A stretch of 35,556 nt of DNA from Deltaproteobacteria bacterium (GCA_011376105.1 DRPG01000545.1:1-35556), one strand, 5' to 3'. Positions 1 to 7,886 are shown, numbered from the stretch's first letter. Notes: generated from the letters alone by a model not told the origin. Made by a program: numbers and translations.

Positions 1-20
1 CCACTGAGCGAGGCAACCCT

Positions 21-86
21 GCAATCGAATGCCATCCGGAGACACTAAACCTGAATCACTCAGGCAATCGAATGCCACATGGAGAG
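21..86. repeat. 22-bp direct repeat ahead of the parB-like gene
   Basis: GCAATCGAATGCCA occurs at 21-34 and again at 64-77. Similarity extends over about 22 bp (21-43 against 64-86) with a few mismatches, and the copies are 43 bp apart, about four helical turns. The second copy runs into the probable ribosome site of the downstream gene. The placement suits an operator for autoregulation, which is an inference. The window starts just upstream, so further copies could exist. Confidence 0.6.
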
Positions 87-92
87 TCTATG

Positions 93-929
93 ATGGGCCC
101 TGAGATGGCCTTGCCCGACATCCAACCCCCCAGCGGAAGAGGAGAGTTTCTCCATTTACCCGTTGAAAGCATAATCATAGAGGACGAGACCTTCCGGTTT
201 CGGGCAACGATCCGCGTCGGCACGCTCAAGGAATCCATCCGGCGCCATGGCCAGCAGGTGCCTGTGATCCTCCGACACCACCGGGCCTGCTGCACGAAAT
301 ACCAGATAATTTCTGGATTCAGGCGCATCACAGCGATCCGGGAGCTGGGGCTTCCCACCGTGGCTGCGGTCATCAGATCAGACCTGGACAACGACGACGA
401 CGCCTTCGCAGCCTCTGTCCTCGAGAACTGTCAGAGGCGGACCTACAGCGATCTAGATCGAGCCCTGATCACAAAGGCATACGAAGAGAAGGGGCGAACC
501 ACCGAAGAGATCGCCAAGCTCTTGGGGCTGCGCCCCCGCCAGATCCGCAACATCAAGGCGATCCTCACACTCCCTGTTGTCGTCCAGGAAGCGATCGACG
601 ATGAGACGAAGCCATTCAGTGCAACCCATGGCCTGCTCATCCGCCAGATGAGCTCCAGGTACCCCGATCTGGACTACGAGCTCTGGGTGTCCCGGACCGT
701 GGACGAGGAGCTGTCGATCTCGAAGCTCAAGAGGGCCATCAACAAACACCACAAGAGAGAGCTACCCTCGTTCGATTCCATCTTCGTCCCAGACAACACC
801 GATCCCGGGACGAAGTGCTTCCACCTGAGATCCGTCGTGCTCAACCTCGAAGAGATGAGCCTGCTGGAGCGACAGGCCCTGAGCAGGGAGCTGTCGCTCC
901 TGCTAGACTCGCTCAGCTCCCTCGGGTAG
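93..929 (+). CDS. ParB/Spo0J N-terminal domain DNA-binding protein
   Basis: About 278 residues. The N-terminal third matches the ParB nuclease-like fold, with a 'VILRHH...ISGFRRITAIRELG' region like the arginine-rich ParB box. It is followed by a helix-turn-helix (TTEEIAKLLGLRPRQIRNIK). The C-terminal third is unrecognised. No ParA gene or parS-like site is nearby, so a stand-alone regulator is more likely than a partition protein. ATGs occur at 72, 90 and 93; GGAGAG at 81-86 gives the best spacing to 93. Codon use is less GC-biased than its neighbours (ATA, AAT and AGA codons occur) and the GATC habit is weaker, which could mean later acquisition. Domain call is firm; role is unknown. Confidence 0.8.
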   Translation: MGPEMALPDIQPPSGRGEFLHLPVESIIIEDETFRFRATIRVGTLKESIRRHGQQVPVILRHHRACCTKYQIISGFRRITAIRELGLPTVAAVIRSDLDNDDDAFAASVLENCQRRTYSDLDRALITKAYEEKGRTTEEIAKLLGLRPRQIRNIKAILTLPVVVQEAIDDETKPFSATHGLLIRQMSSRYPDLDYELWVSRTVDEELSISKLKRAINKHHKRELPSFDSIFVPDNTDPGTKCFHLRSVVLNLEEMSLLERQALSRELSLLLDSLSSLG

Positions 930-1093
930 GCAACGCCGACGGCACCCACGTCATTCCCTGAACATCCTCGAGCCCACACCCTCCGACAGGATGACATGCT
1001 GGTCTTCGCGGATGACCCAACGGTGGAAGATAACACCGCCCTCGCCCTGCTGCTCGAGGGCTAGGGGCTCGAGCCCCTGCTCGTCGGCGAGCC
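930..1093. other. Intergenic, convergent genes, possible receiver remnant
   Basis: This gap separates the stops of two convergent genes. I see no convincing terminator. On the plus strand around 994-1060 one frame reads DMLVFADDPTVEDNTALALL, which resembles the beta1-alpha1 start of a response-regulator receiver domain, and is then closed by a stop codon. It is too short to call a gene; at most it is a relic. Confidence 0.3.
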
Positions 1094-1888
1094 TCAGGAC
1101 AAACCCGCAGCGAGCGCCTTGATGGCGTCGGTGACGGTGACCAGGCCCACGAGATCGTCCCTCTGATCCACCACCGGCAAACAGCCGATCTTGAGCTCAG
1201 ACATCAGATCCGACACCGCGCTGAGGGTCGCGGCGGCGGTGGTGGTGACCAGGGGTCGCGCTGGATCCACCACCTGGGCCAGGGTCCCGGCGGCGGCGAC
1301 CGAGGCCCCCGCCCACAGCAGATCCCGGACTGAGACCACCCCCACCAGCCGGGAGCCGTCCCGGACCGGGAGGTGGCGGATCCGGTGGGTCTGCAGCAGC
1401 TCCCAGGCCTGCTGCAGCGAGGTCTCCAGCGCCACCGTGACCAGCCTCCGGGCCATCACCCCCCCGACGAGCCTCTCCGACGAGAGCTCGCGGGACGCCA
1501 GGATCAGCGCGTCGTGCTCAGTGAAGATCCCCACCGGCGCGCGCTGGGGATCCACCAACACCACCACGTCCTCGTCGACCTCGAGCAACCTCGTGATCAG
1601 CTCAGACAGGCTGGCGGACGGCTCCAGGGTCTCGGCCGGCCGGACCGCCCCGGCGATGGAGGCCCCCGCGAGCTCCGGGCTGGCCTCGATCCAGCGACCA
1701 TCGGCGGCAAAGCTACCGTGACGGAAGATCTCGAGATCGCCGATCAGCCCCGCGATCTTATCGCCGGCGGTGACCACCGGGAGGTGGCGGATGTCAAACA
1801 TGCGCAGGGTGTTGGCGCAGTGCTCGAACGTGTCGCTCGGGCGTACGACAAAGGGATCCTCGGTCATCACGTCGGCTGCGATGCGCAC
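1094..1888 (-). CDS. Four-CBS-domain protein
   Basis: About 264 residues made almost wholly of four CBS repeats (two Bateman modules). Each shows the '(I/L)RHLPVV...(L/V)VGVVSxRDL' type pattern; the N-terminus reads ADVMTEDPFVVRPSDT and the last repeat ends IGCLPVVDQRDDLVGLVTVT. CBS pairs normally bind adenine nucleotides and report energy charge; no effector domain is attached, so it may regulate a partner protein. The GTG start at 1888 is chosen because GGAGG lies 5 nt upstream; the same frame stays open much farther upstream but is not protein-like. It is a paralog of the divergent gene at 2375-3175 and of the CBS part of 18636-19847. I found no good sigma-54 site directly upstream. Confidence 0.85.
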   Translation of the reverse strand: MRIAADVMTEDPFVVRPSDTFEHCANTLRMFDIRHLPVVTAGDKIAGLIGDLEIFRHGSFAADGRWIEASPELAGASIAGAVRPAETLEPSASLSELITRLLEVDEDVVVLVDPQRAPVGIFTEHDALILASRELSSERLVGGVMARRLVTVALETSLQQAWELLQTHRIRHLPVRDGSRLVGVVSVRDLLWAGASVAAAGTLAQVVDPARPLVTTTAAATLSAVSDLMSELKIGCLPVVDQRDDLVGLVTVTDAIKALAAGLS

Positions 1889-2120
1889 TCGAACCTCCAG
1901 GTCCAGCGAAGACCATGTTTGTCTAACCCTCCACCGGGATCGCCAGCAGGATCGCCAGCGGAGGCTCCGACGCAGGAGCGGCTCCCTCTGCGTCCGACCC
2001 CGGCCCGCCCCACAAGCCCGCCGCCTGCGCCGGGGGGCCGCTGCGATCTGATGATCGCAGCAGCCTGCACGCTGTGGTGTGGTGGAGCCCCTCACCAAAG
2101 GCTCGGGCGAACCTGAGCTG

Positions 2121-2141
2121 CTCTGCACGCTCGCTGCAGAG
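2121..2141. promoter_or_regulatory. Inverted repeat, candidate activator site
   Basis: CTCTGCA and TGCAGAG form perfect 7-bp arms around a 7-nt spacer. The dyad ends 20 bp before the -24 box at 2162. A dyad upstream of a -24/-12 promoter could be an enhancer-binding site or an operator; the sequence alone cannot decide. Confidence 0.4.
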
Positions 2142-2161
2142 ATCACTGGGAACCGCTCAGC

Positions 2162-2177
2162 TGGCACACACCTTGCT
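2162..2177 (+). promoter_or_regulatory. Sigma-54 (-24/-12) promoter
   Basis: TGGCACACACCTTGCT fits the TGGCACG-N4-TTGCW consensus with exact GG/GC spacing and a single core mismatch. The expected transcription start is near 2188, which leaves an unusually long leader of about 187 nt before the CBS gene at 2375. Confidence 0.75.
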
Positions 2178-2374
2178 CTCAGTGGGGAGGTGCACAGACC
2201 CCACACCGCTGGCTCTCTCGTCGAGGGCACTGTTCCTCCCCAGAGCAGAGGGGGCCGGCTCCCTCCGGGCGGCGGCCATCGCTGCCCGCCCCAACCCCGC
2301 CCGCACCACCTGATCCCGGGCCAGTGCCTCCTGCACCGACCCAGGCCGCCGGAGCGGGCCCAGCGGGAGGCACG

Positions 2375-3175
2375 ATGGTGCAGCGCTTCATGACGCCCGA
2401 TCCGATCCTGGTCCACGACGATGGTCCGCTGGAGACCGCAGCGATGCTGATGATGCGGCATCGGTTCCGACACCTCCCGGTGATAAGCCCCGACGGCCGG
2501 CTGGTCGGCCTGCTGGACGACGCCGCGGTGTTTCGCCGTGGTGAGGTGCGCAGCGGCCGCTGGCAGGTGTTCGATCCCAGGGACGACCACCTGCTGGTCG
2601 CAGACGTCGTCCGGCCCGCGGCGATCGTCGAGCCCCTGGACGCCCCCCTGATCCATGCGCTCCGGGCGATGGTCCGCCTGGGAGAGGACGCGGTGGTGGT
2701 GATCGACACTCAGCGACGGCCGGTCGGGATCCTCACCGCCCACGACGCGATCCGGGGCTGTGGGAGCCTGATCGCGATGGACACGACGGTGGCCGAGCTC
2801 GCGACCCAGCCGGTGGTGAGCCTGACCCCGGGACAGGACGTGGGGGAGGCGCTGCAGATCATGCGCACCCTGGGGCTACGCCACGTGGTGGTGCTCCACG
2901 GCCAGATCCCGTGGGCGGTGGTGTCCTGGCGGAGCCTGATGGAGCTCGACGCCGAGCGCCGACGCACCACCAAGCTGTCCTCGCTGGAGCGGGGCGCGGT
3001 GGAGACCGTCACCCCCGACACGACCCTGGCGCAGCTGGTGGATCGGATGGTGGCCCAGAAGATCGGCTGTGCGCCGGTGGTGGACAGTCAGCAACACCTG
3101 GTGGGGATCATCTCCCGCAGCGATCTGCTGAAGCGGATGGTGGCCCGGCTGAGGTTCGAGGGATCCGGAGCCTGA
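2375..3175 (+). CDS. Four-CBS-domain protein
   Basis: About 266 residues with four CBS repeats. The N-terminus is QRFMTPDPILVHDDGPLE, followed by FRHLPVISPDGRLVGLLDD; the second repeat contains DAVVVIDTQRRPVGILTAHD and the last IGCAPVVDSQQHLVGIISRSD. The family binds adenosine nucleotides and acts as an energy-responsive switch. No catalytic or membrane part is present. The ATG at 2375 has GGGAGG four bases upstream. A sigma-54 element lies about 200 bp upstream. It is a divergent paralog of 1094-1888; the second CBS repeat is especially close to that of 18636-19847, which points to local duplication. Confidence 0.88.
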   Translation: MVQRFMTPDPILVHDDGPLETAAMLMMRHRFRHLPVISPDGRLVGLLDDAAVFRRGEVRSGRWQVFDPRDDHLLVADVVRPAAIVEPLDAPLIHALRAMVRLGEDAVVVIDTQRRPVGILTAHDAIRGCGSLIAMDTTVAELATQPVVSLTPGQDVGEALQIMRTLGLRHVVVLHGQIPWAVVSWRSLMELDAERRRTTKLSSLERGAVETVTPDTTLAQLVDRMVAQKIGCAPVVDSQQHLVGIISRSDLLKRMVARLRFEGSGA

Positions 3176-3328
3176 TCCAACCACGCTGGGTGATATCCCC
3201 CGCCCGGGGAGGCCAGATCACCCCCCGGATCGCTCCGCCGCGGACGCACGCCCCGGGACAGGCCCGAGACCAGAGTCGGTCAGGAACTGCCCCCCTGGAG
3301 CTATACCCCAGAGCTGCACGGAGGAACC

Positions 3329-3775
3329 ATGCCCCGATCGATCCCGTCCGAGCTCGCGTCCTTCAACAAACTGTCAGGCCGCCTCTACGTGGAGCTGACC
3401 AGCCCCGCCGAGCCCCTGGTCCCCGGCATGGGCATGGTCAAGGCCACCCCCGGGGCCAAGATCCAGGCGATCTCCCTCAACGCCCAGGTGTTCGAGGGCG
3501 ACGACCTGCGCGAGCTCACCGACAAGGAACTCGACGCCGTCGCCCTGCGGGCTCCCTCCGTGCGCATCGCCGGGCTCGCCGGGATCCCGGTCGAGCACCG
3601 GGCCCCCAACGGCACACACTTCACCGTGCGGGAGCTGCTGGCTGCGATCGAGCGGACCGAGCACCAGACCCGGGGATCCTCCGAGTGGTTCGGGGGGATC
3701 GATGTGCACCACGTCTACTTCGAGGGGCTGTACCCCGAGGCCGAGGACGTCTGGTCCGTCTGCTGGGGCTCGTGA
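3329..3775 (+). CDS. Conserved-looking hypothetical protein, 148 aa
   Basis: I do not recognise this family. The protein is soluble-looking, has no signal peptide, and is rich in charged residues. The ATG has a good ribosome site (GGAGG, four bases upstream) and codon use like the neighbouring real genes, including the GATC habit. The C-terminus is aromatic and acidic (SSEWFGGIDVHHVYFEGLYP, then EAEDVW). Its last 61 bases overlap, tail to tail, the end of the minus-strand HATPase fragment. No sigma-54 site precedes it. It is probably transcribed alone. Confidence 0.65.
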   Translation: MPRSIPSELASFNKLSGRLYVELTSPAEPLVPGMGMVKATPGAKIQAISLNAQVFEGDDLRELTDKELDAVALRAPSVRIAGLAGIPVEHRAPNGTHFTVRELLAAIERTEHQTRGSSEWFGGIDVHHVYFEGLYPEAEDVWSVCWGS

Positions 3776-4332
3776 GCGACGCGCTCCCCCCCGACGAACA
3801 GGTTGAACGAGAAGCCACGGTGCAGAAAATCCCGGTGGGTCTTCCCCCGGATGTCGATCAACCCGATGTTCTCGGTCCGCTGCCCTGGAGAGAAGCTCAC
3901 CACGAGGTGGGAGACCATGAACAGCAGCGAGAACAACCCCACCCCCCCGCTGGAGCTGCCAAGCCTCAGCGGACCGAGCTCCTGCCCCAGGCAGCCGGTG
4001 AGGGTCTTCGGGGTGAGGGTCCCGAAGGGATCCAAGACCAAGATCCCGATCCGCCGCCCGTCACACCGCAGCGCGAGCTCGATCTCCTCCCCGGGCTCGA
4101 GCACGACGGCCTCAGTGCGTGGCCGGTGAGCGTGGCGGTGGTGCCCCAGACGATCCACCGGGGCGTTGAACAGGGCGTTGGAGATCAGCTCGTCGGCGGT
4201 GAACACCAGCTGATCCGCCAGCCGCGGCGGGATCGAGAGGCGCTGGGCGAAGGCCGCGGTGATCTCCAGCGCGTCACGCTTCTCTGTGGTGGTGGTCAGC
4301 TCCCGCAACGCGCCGGAGGAGGCGCTGGACAC
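3715..4332 (-). pseudogene. HATPase-domain protein, probably N-terminally truncated
   Basis: The frame carries a GHKL/HATPase-like fold: an N-box-like ADELISNALFNAPVD, a DPFGTLT segment in place of the usual D-x-G-x-G box, and a glycine-rich GGVGLFSLLF, followed by a conserved-looking tail ending FNLFV. It resembles C-terminal ATP-binding domains that in larger myxobacterial proteins follow a receiver or other input domain (from memory). Here the N-terminus stops abruptly at the junction with the plus-strand kinase remnant, and no ribosome site precedes any start (the GTG at 4332 is the most plausible). It could still be a short functional anti-sigma-like kinase, but truncation is favoured by the damaged neighbour. 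Confidence 0.5.
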
Positions 4333-5799
4333 GGCGCTGTGGCTTCGACGGGAGGGCACCACCCTCGCCCGCCTCGATCACCCTGGCCTGGTCAAGCTCC
4401 TTGAGCTCGGAGAGGCTGAGGGACATCAAGCCCAGCAACGTGATCATCGATCCCAGGGGGGGCGTGAAGCTGGTGGACTTTGGCCTCGCCGAGGGGGACC
4501 CAGCCGCCCGGAACGCTGAAGGGCACATCGCGGGGACCCTACAGCAGCACGCGGCGCCCCCCGCCCCCCGCCTGTGCGAGGTCGCCGAGGGGATCAGCCC
4601 GCTGCTGTCGGCGATCGTGGACAAGCTGCTGGCCAAGGATCCGGCTGAGCGGTACCAGAGCGCCGCCGGCCTGCTCGCGGATCTCGAGGCACGCTCGGCC
4701 CTGGAGGCCGACGCGCCCCACGGCACCCTGGTCCTTGGGGCGAAGGACTTCCGGCTGGCAGCGGAGGAGGTCCCCCTGGTGGGGCGCGTCCGGGATCTCG
4801 AGGCGCTGCGCCCCTGTCGCGAGGGGATCGCCGGGGGTCATGGAGGGTTTGCTCCGGGGAGTGACGAGCCGACACCGAGGGGCTCGCGGGCCTCGCCCTG
4901 TCCGACGACGTGGTGCAGCTCGTGGTCGATCGGATCGAGACCCTGCAGCCCCCGACGATACGCCTCGCCCGGATCGGAGCGGTCATCGGCGCCGGGTTCC
5001 GCCCGGTGCTGGCTGCACAGGTCGCAGGCATCGGGATCGACGACTGCTGGGGTCGGATCGAGCGCCTGGTCCGGGCGAACCTGATCGAGCGGCTCCCCGG
5101 CGAGCGGGTCCACTTTGTCCACGATCGGGTCAGGGAAGCGATGATCGCCGGCCTGGACGACGTCCAGCGGCGCGATCTACACCAGGCGGTCGCTGAGGCC
5201 CTGGAGGCGAGCCCGGACGAGGACACGAACCACGTGTTCGTAGTGGCCCAGCACTACGCCCGCGGTCACACCGAGCGCAACCCCCCGCGGGTGCTGGAGA
5301 CCAGCACCGCCGCGGGGCTGCAGGCCCTCGATGGCTACGCCAACCAGGACGCCTACGGCTGGCTGAAGAACGCGCTCGACACCGTTGAGGGGCTGTGGAT
5401 CGACGAGGCGGGCCTCGCGTCCCTGCGGGAAGCCCTCGGGATCGCCGCCACCCGGATCGGCTGCCTGTCCGAGGCCTACATCCAGCTCGAGTCCGGGAGC
5501 TGGGGGCCGAGCGTGGCTTCCTGTTGATCCTTGAGGAGGGCCAGCTGCGGATGCTCGCCGGGCGATCACCCGAGGGTGAGGTGGTCGAGCAGCTGCTCGC
5601 CCCGGAACCTCCGGTGGAGCCTCCCCAGACCGAGGTCGTGAACCACGAGCCCCTCGACGGACCCCACGCCCCCCTCAGCGAGCGGAGCTCCGCCGAGGTC
5701 GGGGCCCGGCCTACGCCCCGCATCAGAGCCCGGGCCACGGCCGGAGCCGATCTGCTCAAGGAGCTCAGCGACCAGACAGCGTCACCCACCACCCCCTGA
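4290..5799 (+). pseudogene. Decayed Ser/Thr kinase-AAA-GAF multidomain protein
   Basis: Pieces of one large signalling protein appear in order but in three frames. Near 4312-4420 is a kinase N-lobe piece (LDHPGLVKLLELGE). At 4420-4810 come the catalytic loop RDIKPSNVIID, DFGLAE, the C-lobe end AKDPAERYQSA and the AAA entry VPLVGRVRDLEAL. At about 4880-5515 are the later AAA/helical regions (LSDDVVQLVVDRIETLQPPT). At about 5500-5570 is a GAF-like start (ERGFLLILEEGQLRMLAGRS). The segment between the N-lobe and the RD motif, the activation loop region, and the AAA P-loop are missing. Full-length relatives, typical of Myxococcota, normally exceed 1,500 residues. Several deletions and frameshifts make function very unlikely. 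Confidence 0.75.
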
Positions 5800-5853
5800 G
5801 GTCGAGCCCGGGCCCGAGCCGCTCAGCGAGCCCCCACGGACAGACGCGCTGGC

Positions 5854-6540
5854 TCAGCGGGGGGGCATCGGGCCACCACCGGACGCCTCGTGGCAGGAGG
5901 CACACATGCCGAGCAGCTGGCCATATAGCGCCGCCCGGGTGTCGGGATCGTCGAGCTCGAGGCCGTAGGTGCCCAGGGCGTGCAGCGCGTTGGTCCAGGC
6001 CCCGGAGGCCTCGAACATCGGCTCGGTGTCGGGCAGCGGCTCCTCGAGGAACGCCATCGCTCCAGCGCGCCACAGCTCGTCGTCGGGCGAAACCAGCCCC
6101 TCCCACATGCTGTCGATCGCCCAGCGATGGCGCTCCATGTGGGGCTCGGGCGACATCCCCGGAGGCAGCAGCTCCACGGCGAAGATCGGACCGAGCCCCG
6201 AGGCCGCGTGGCAGCCCCCGCAGGCGGTGGCCATCTCCCCGAGGGCCGCGGCGATCTCCACCGGCTCCCGGGCGGCGGCTCCACGGGCGGCTTGATCGCG
6301 GACGATCGCGGCAAAGGGCGCGAGGGACGGGGGAAGATCTTCTGCAGACGGAGCGTTGTTGGCCAGCCACGACAGCTGCCTGCGCGCCTCAGCACGATCC
6401 CCAGAGAGGATCGCGCTCCGGGCCAGATCCATCGCGTCGGACACATACAACATGTGCAGCGCGGTCGGGAACAGATCGGGCCCCAGCGGCGGAGCCGGGG
6501 GCTGAGCCCTCGGGCAGGCCAAGAGCAAGGACATCCACAC
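5854..6540 (-). CDS. Diheme c-type cytochrome-like putative lipoprotein
   Basis: About 228 residues. A very short N-terminal hydrophobic stretch ends in LLLAC, a possible lipobox, followed by a proline-rich linker; there is no basic n-region, so export is inferred. Two heme c motifs are present, CGGCH in the middle and CASCH near the C-terminus. Between them lies HRWAIDSMWEGLVSPDDELW, shared with the proteins at 7852-8634 and, more weakly, 11811-12434. Two helical units each ending in CxxCH suggest a duplicated cytochrome c'-like fold. The GTG at 6540 is chosen because GGAGG lies 5 nt upstream; an ATG at 6534 is the alternative. A sigma-54 element sits just upstream. Confidence 0.78.
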   Translation of the reverse strand: MWMSLLLACPRAQPPAPPLGPDLFPTALHMLYVSDAMDLARSAILSGDRAEARRQLSWLANNAPSAEDLPPSLAPFAAIVRDQAARGAAAREPVEIAAALGEMATACGGCHAASGLGPIFAVELLPPGMSPEPHMERHRWAIDSMWEGLVSPDDELWRAGAMAFLEEPLPDTEPMFEASGAWTNALHALGTYGLELDDPDTRAALYGQLLGMCASCHEASGGGPMPPR

Positions 6541-6570
6541 AGCGACCTCCAGCACGCACTCTGCACAGCC

Positions 6571-6586
6571 TGCAAGATGCCTGCCG
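6571..6586 (-). promoter_or_regulatory. Sigma-54 (-24/-12) promoter
   Basis: On the minus strand CGGCAGGCATCTTGCA keeps GG at -24, GC at -12 and a perfect TTGCA -12 box. Transcription would start near 6560, about 20 nt before the start codon of the cytochrome-like gene, with the ribosome site between them. Confidence 0.65.
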
Positions 6587-6619
6587 ACACCCCGCGGAGC
6601 CCGGCGCCCGCCGTGCTCC

Positions 6620-6635
6620 GGATCCCAAGGGATCC
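6620..6635. promoter_or_regulatory. Perfect 16-bp palindrome
   Basis: GGATCCCAAGGGATCC is a perfect dyad with 7-bp arms and a 2-nt centre. It lies after the stop of the CBS gene at 6644 and 34 bp upstream of the -24 box at 6586. It could be a binding site for a dimeric regulator of the downstream promoter; the short loop argues against a terminator. Confidence 0.4.
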
Positions 6636-6643
6636 TCTCGACC

Positions 6644-7111
6644 TCAGTCCGGGGTGGGTCGGAACGCCTGCCGCATCGCTGATCGACGGGTGACCACCCC
6701 CACGACACGCCCCGCGTCGAGGATCGGCACCAGCGACAGCCCCTGATCCACCATCCACGCGGCGACATCCGCCAGCGGGGTGGTCGGGGCGGCCTGGACC
6801 ACGTCCCGGGTCATGATCTCTCCCACGGTGGCCCCCGTGGCCTTCAGCAGCTCCGCCTTGGCGTGGCCCCCGGGATCGAAGGGGATCACCGCCTCGAAGA
6901 TCGCGATCATCGTGGGGAGGTGGACCCGCTTGTTGCGGAACACGAGATCCATCTCAGTGACGACCCCGATCAGCTCCCCCTCCTCCACGACGAGGGCCCC
7001 GGGGACCCCCTCGGCGTCCAGCTGGCCCGCGAGCTGATCCACTGGCAGCTCGGGCCCGACGATCAGGCAGCGATCGTCCATCGCGTCTGCGGCGGTCGGT
7101 GCATGGCTCAC
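6644..7111 (-). CDS. Two-CBS-domain protein
   Basis: About 155 residues forming one Bateman pair. The first repeat includes GALVVEEGELIGVVTEMDLV; an insert of about 35 residues follows (NKRVHLPTMIAIFEAVIPFD); the second repeat starts with VGEIMTRDVVQAAPTTPLAD and ends LVPILDAGRVVGVVTRR. The long insert between repeats also occurs in other stand-alone CBS proteins. A GTG start at 7111 is preceded by AGGGAGAG. It is divergent from the USP at 7264, with 152 bp between them holding a sigma-54 element for each direction, one of them weak. The gene may be followed by the cytochrome gene at 5854-6540, which has its own promoter. Confidence 0.85.
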   Translation of the reverse strand: MSHAPTAADAMDDRCLIVGPELPVDQLAGQLDAEGVPGALVVEEGELIGVVTEMDLVFRNKRVHLPTMIAIFEAVIPFDPGGHAKAELLKATGATVGEIMTRDVVQAAPTTPLADVAAWMVDQGLSLVPILDAGRVVGVVTRRSAMRQAFRPTPD

Positions 7112-7201
7112 GCGCTCTCCCTAGGTGAGGTGATCGTCTCTGTGTGCATCCCTGCCTCCGACGGCGTCCACGTTATCATCGCAGCCTCCGGAGTGGGTCC
7201 A

Positions 7202-7217
7202 TGCAAGGGGCGATCCG
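7202..7217 (-). promoter_or_regulatory. Weak sigma-54-like element
   Basis: CGGATCGCCCCTTGCA on the minus strand has GG at -24, CG just after, and a perfect TTGCA -12 box at the right spacing, but the central CA of the -24 box is replaced. It points to the CBS gene starting at 7111, with a leader of about 80 nt. Confidence 0.4.
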
Positions 7218-7223
7218 CTGTCG

Positions 7224-7239
7224 TGGCACGAACCCTGCT
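7224..7239 (+). promoter_or_regulatory. Sigma-54 (-24/-12) promoter
   Basis: TGGCACGAACCCTGCT has a perfect TGGCACG -24 box and CTGCT at -12. Transcription would start near 7250, directly before the ribosome site of the USP gene at 7264. Confidence 0.82.
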
Positions 7240-7263
7240 CTCCGACGGGGACAGGGAGGAAGC

Positions 7264-7707
7264 ATGACCTTGCTGCTGGCGCTCGACATCCACGACGGAG
7301 CAGAGGAGCTCCTCGGGTCCGCCGTGACCTGGGCTCAGACCCTGGGGGCCAAGCTCGACGTCGCCTACGTCGACGAGTACGATCACTACACCTACGCGAT
7401 GGGCGAGGTAGCGCTGCAGCCCGTGCTCGACAAGCAGTGGGTGAAGGTCCGGGAGGACAACCAGGCCCGGCTCGAGGCGCTGGTCGCCACCATCCCCGGG
7501 GCCCACCGGGGCAAGCCCCTGATGTTGTTCGGTCGTGCCTACGTCGAGATCGCGGCGATCACCGAGGCCGAGGGCCACGACGCGGTCATCGTGGGGACCC
7601 ATGGGCGGCAGGGGCTCCAGCACCTGCTGCTAGGCTCGGTGGCTGAGCGGGTGGTCCGGCAGGCCCCCTGCCCGGTGATCGTGATCCGGATGTCGTCCGC
7701 GGCCTGA
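7264..7707 (+). CDS. Universal stress protein, single UspA domain
   Basis: About 147 residues, the usual length of a single UspA domain. It begins with a beta strand, LLLALDIHDGAEELL, and ends with VGTHGRQGLQHLLLGSVAER, which satisfies the G-x2-G-x9-G-S nucleotide-binding motif, so it should be an ATP-binding USP. It is cytosolic. The ATG at 7264 follows AGGGAGGAAGC. A near-consensus sigma-54 promoter lies 25 bp upstream. Related USPs are at 14391, 21929 and 28652. Precise targets of such proteins are generally unknown; the context of CBS proteins suggests a joint role in energy stress. Confidence 0.92.
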   Translation: MTLLLALDIHDGAEELLGSAVTWAQTLGAKLDVAYVDEYDHYTYAMGEVALQPVLDKQWVKVREDNQARLEALVATIPGAHRGKPLMLFGRAYVEIAAITEAEGHDAVIVGTHGRQGLQHLLLGSVAERVVRQAPCPVIVIRMSSAA

Positions 7708-7790
7708 GCCCAGCCCGGATCCGCTCAACCTGGCCGAGCCTGCCCCAGCTCCGCCCAGCAGGCTCGCCGACGGGCTGGTCTGCTCAGCAG

Positions 7791-7886
7791 GCCCGCTGCG
7801 GGCTCACCGCCCGTCGTGGCACCCGGCGCAGGTGGCGGGCCCGCTGCGGGCTCACCGCCCGTCATGGCACTCGGCGCAGGTGGCGA
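7791..7886. repeat. 48-bp tandem duplication at the end of a cytochrome gene
   Basis: The segment 7791-7838 is repeated at 7839-7886 with two visible base differences. It covers the last heme motif and stop codon of the minus-strand gene ending at 7852. The downstream copy lies after the stop and still encodes CAGCHDGR followed by a stop in the same frame. Each copy starts with a small dyad (GCCCG-ctg-CGGGC). Confidence 0.85.

Larger units (their letters stand above)
1889..2374. other. 486-bp divergent intergenic region
   Basis: This region lies between two divergent CBS genes. It contains a perfect inverted repeat (2121-2141) and a strong sigma-54 element (2162-2177), both oriented to serve the plus-strand gene. 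A short AT-richer patch (about 1916-1930) lies close to the minus-strand gene and might hold its promoter, but I cannot define one. Open frames here lack protein-like composition. Confidence 0.5.

Noticed and set aside
1-929. Chromosome or plasmid partition locus / replication origin
   Set aside because: No ParA, DnaA, GidB or parS-like palindromes are nearby; the ParB-fold protein stands alone.
990-1062. Possible response-regulator receiver fragment (VFADDPTVEDNTALALLLEG)
   Set aside because: Only about 24 codons before a stop, no start or ribosome site, and the resemblance could be chance.
1094-2743. A 549-codon minus-strand reading frame spanning two CBS genes
   Set aside because: Only the part below 1888 is protein-like and has a ribosome site; the rest is the antisense of another CBS gene and GC-rich intergenic DNA.
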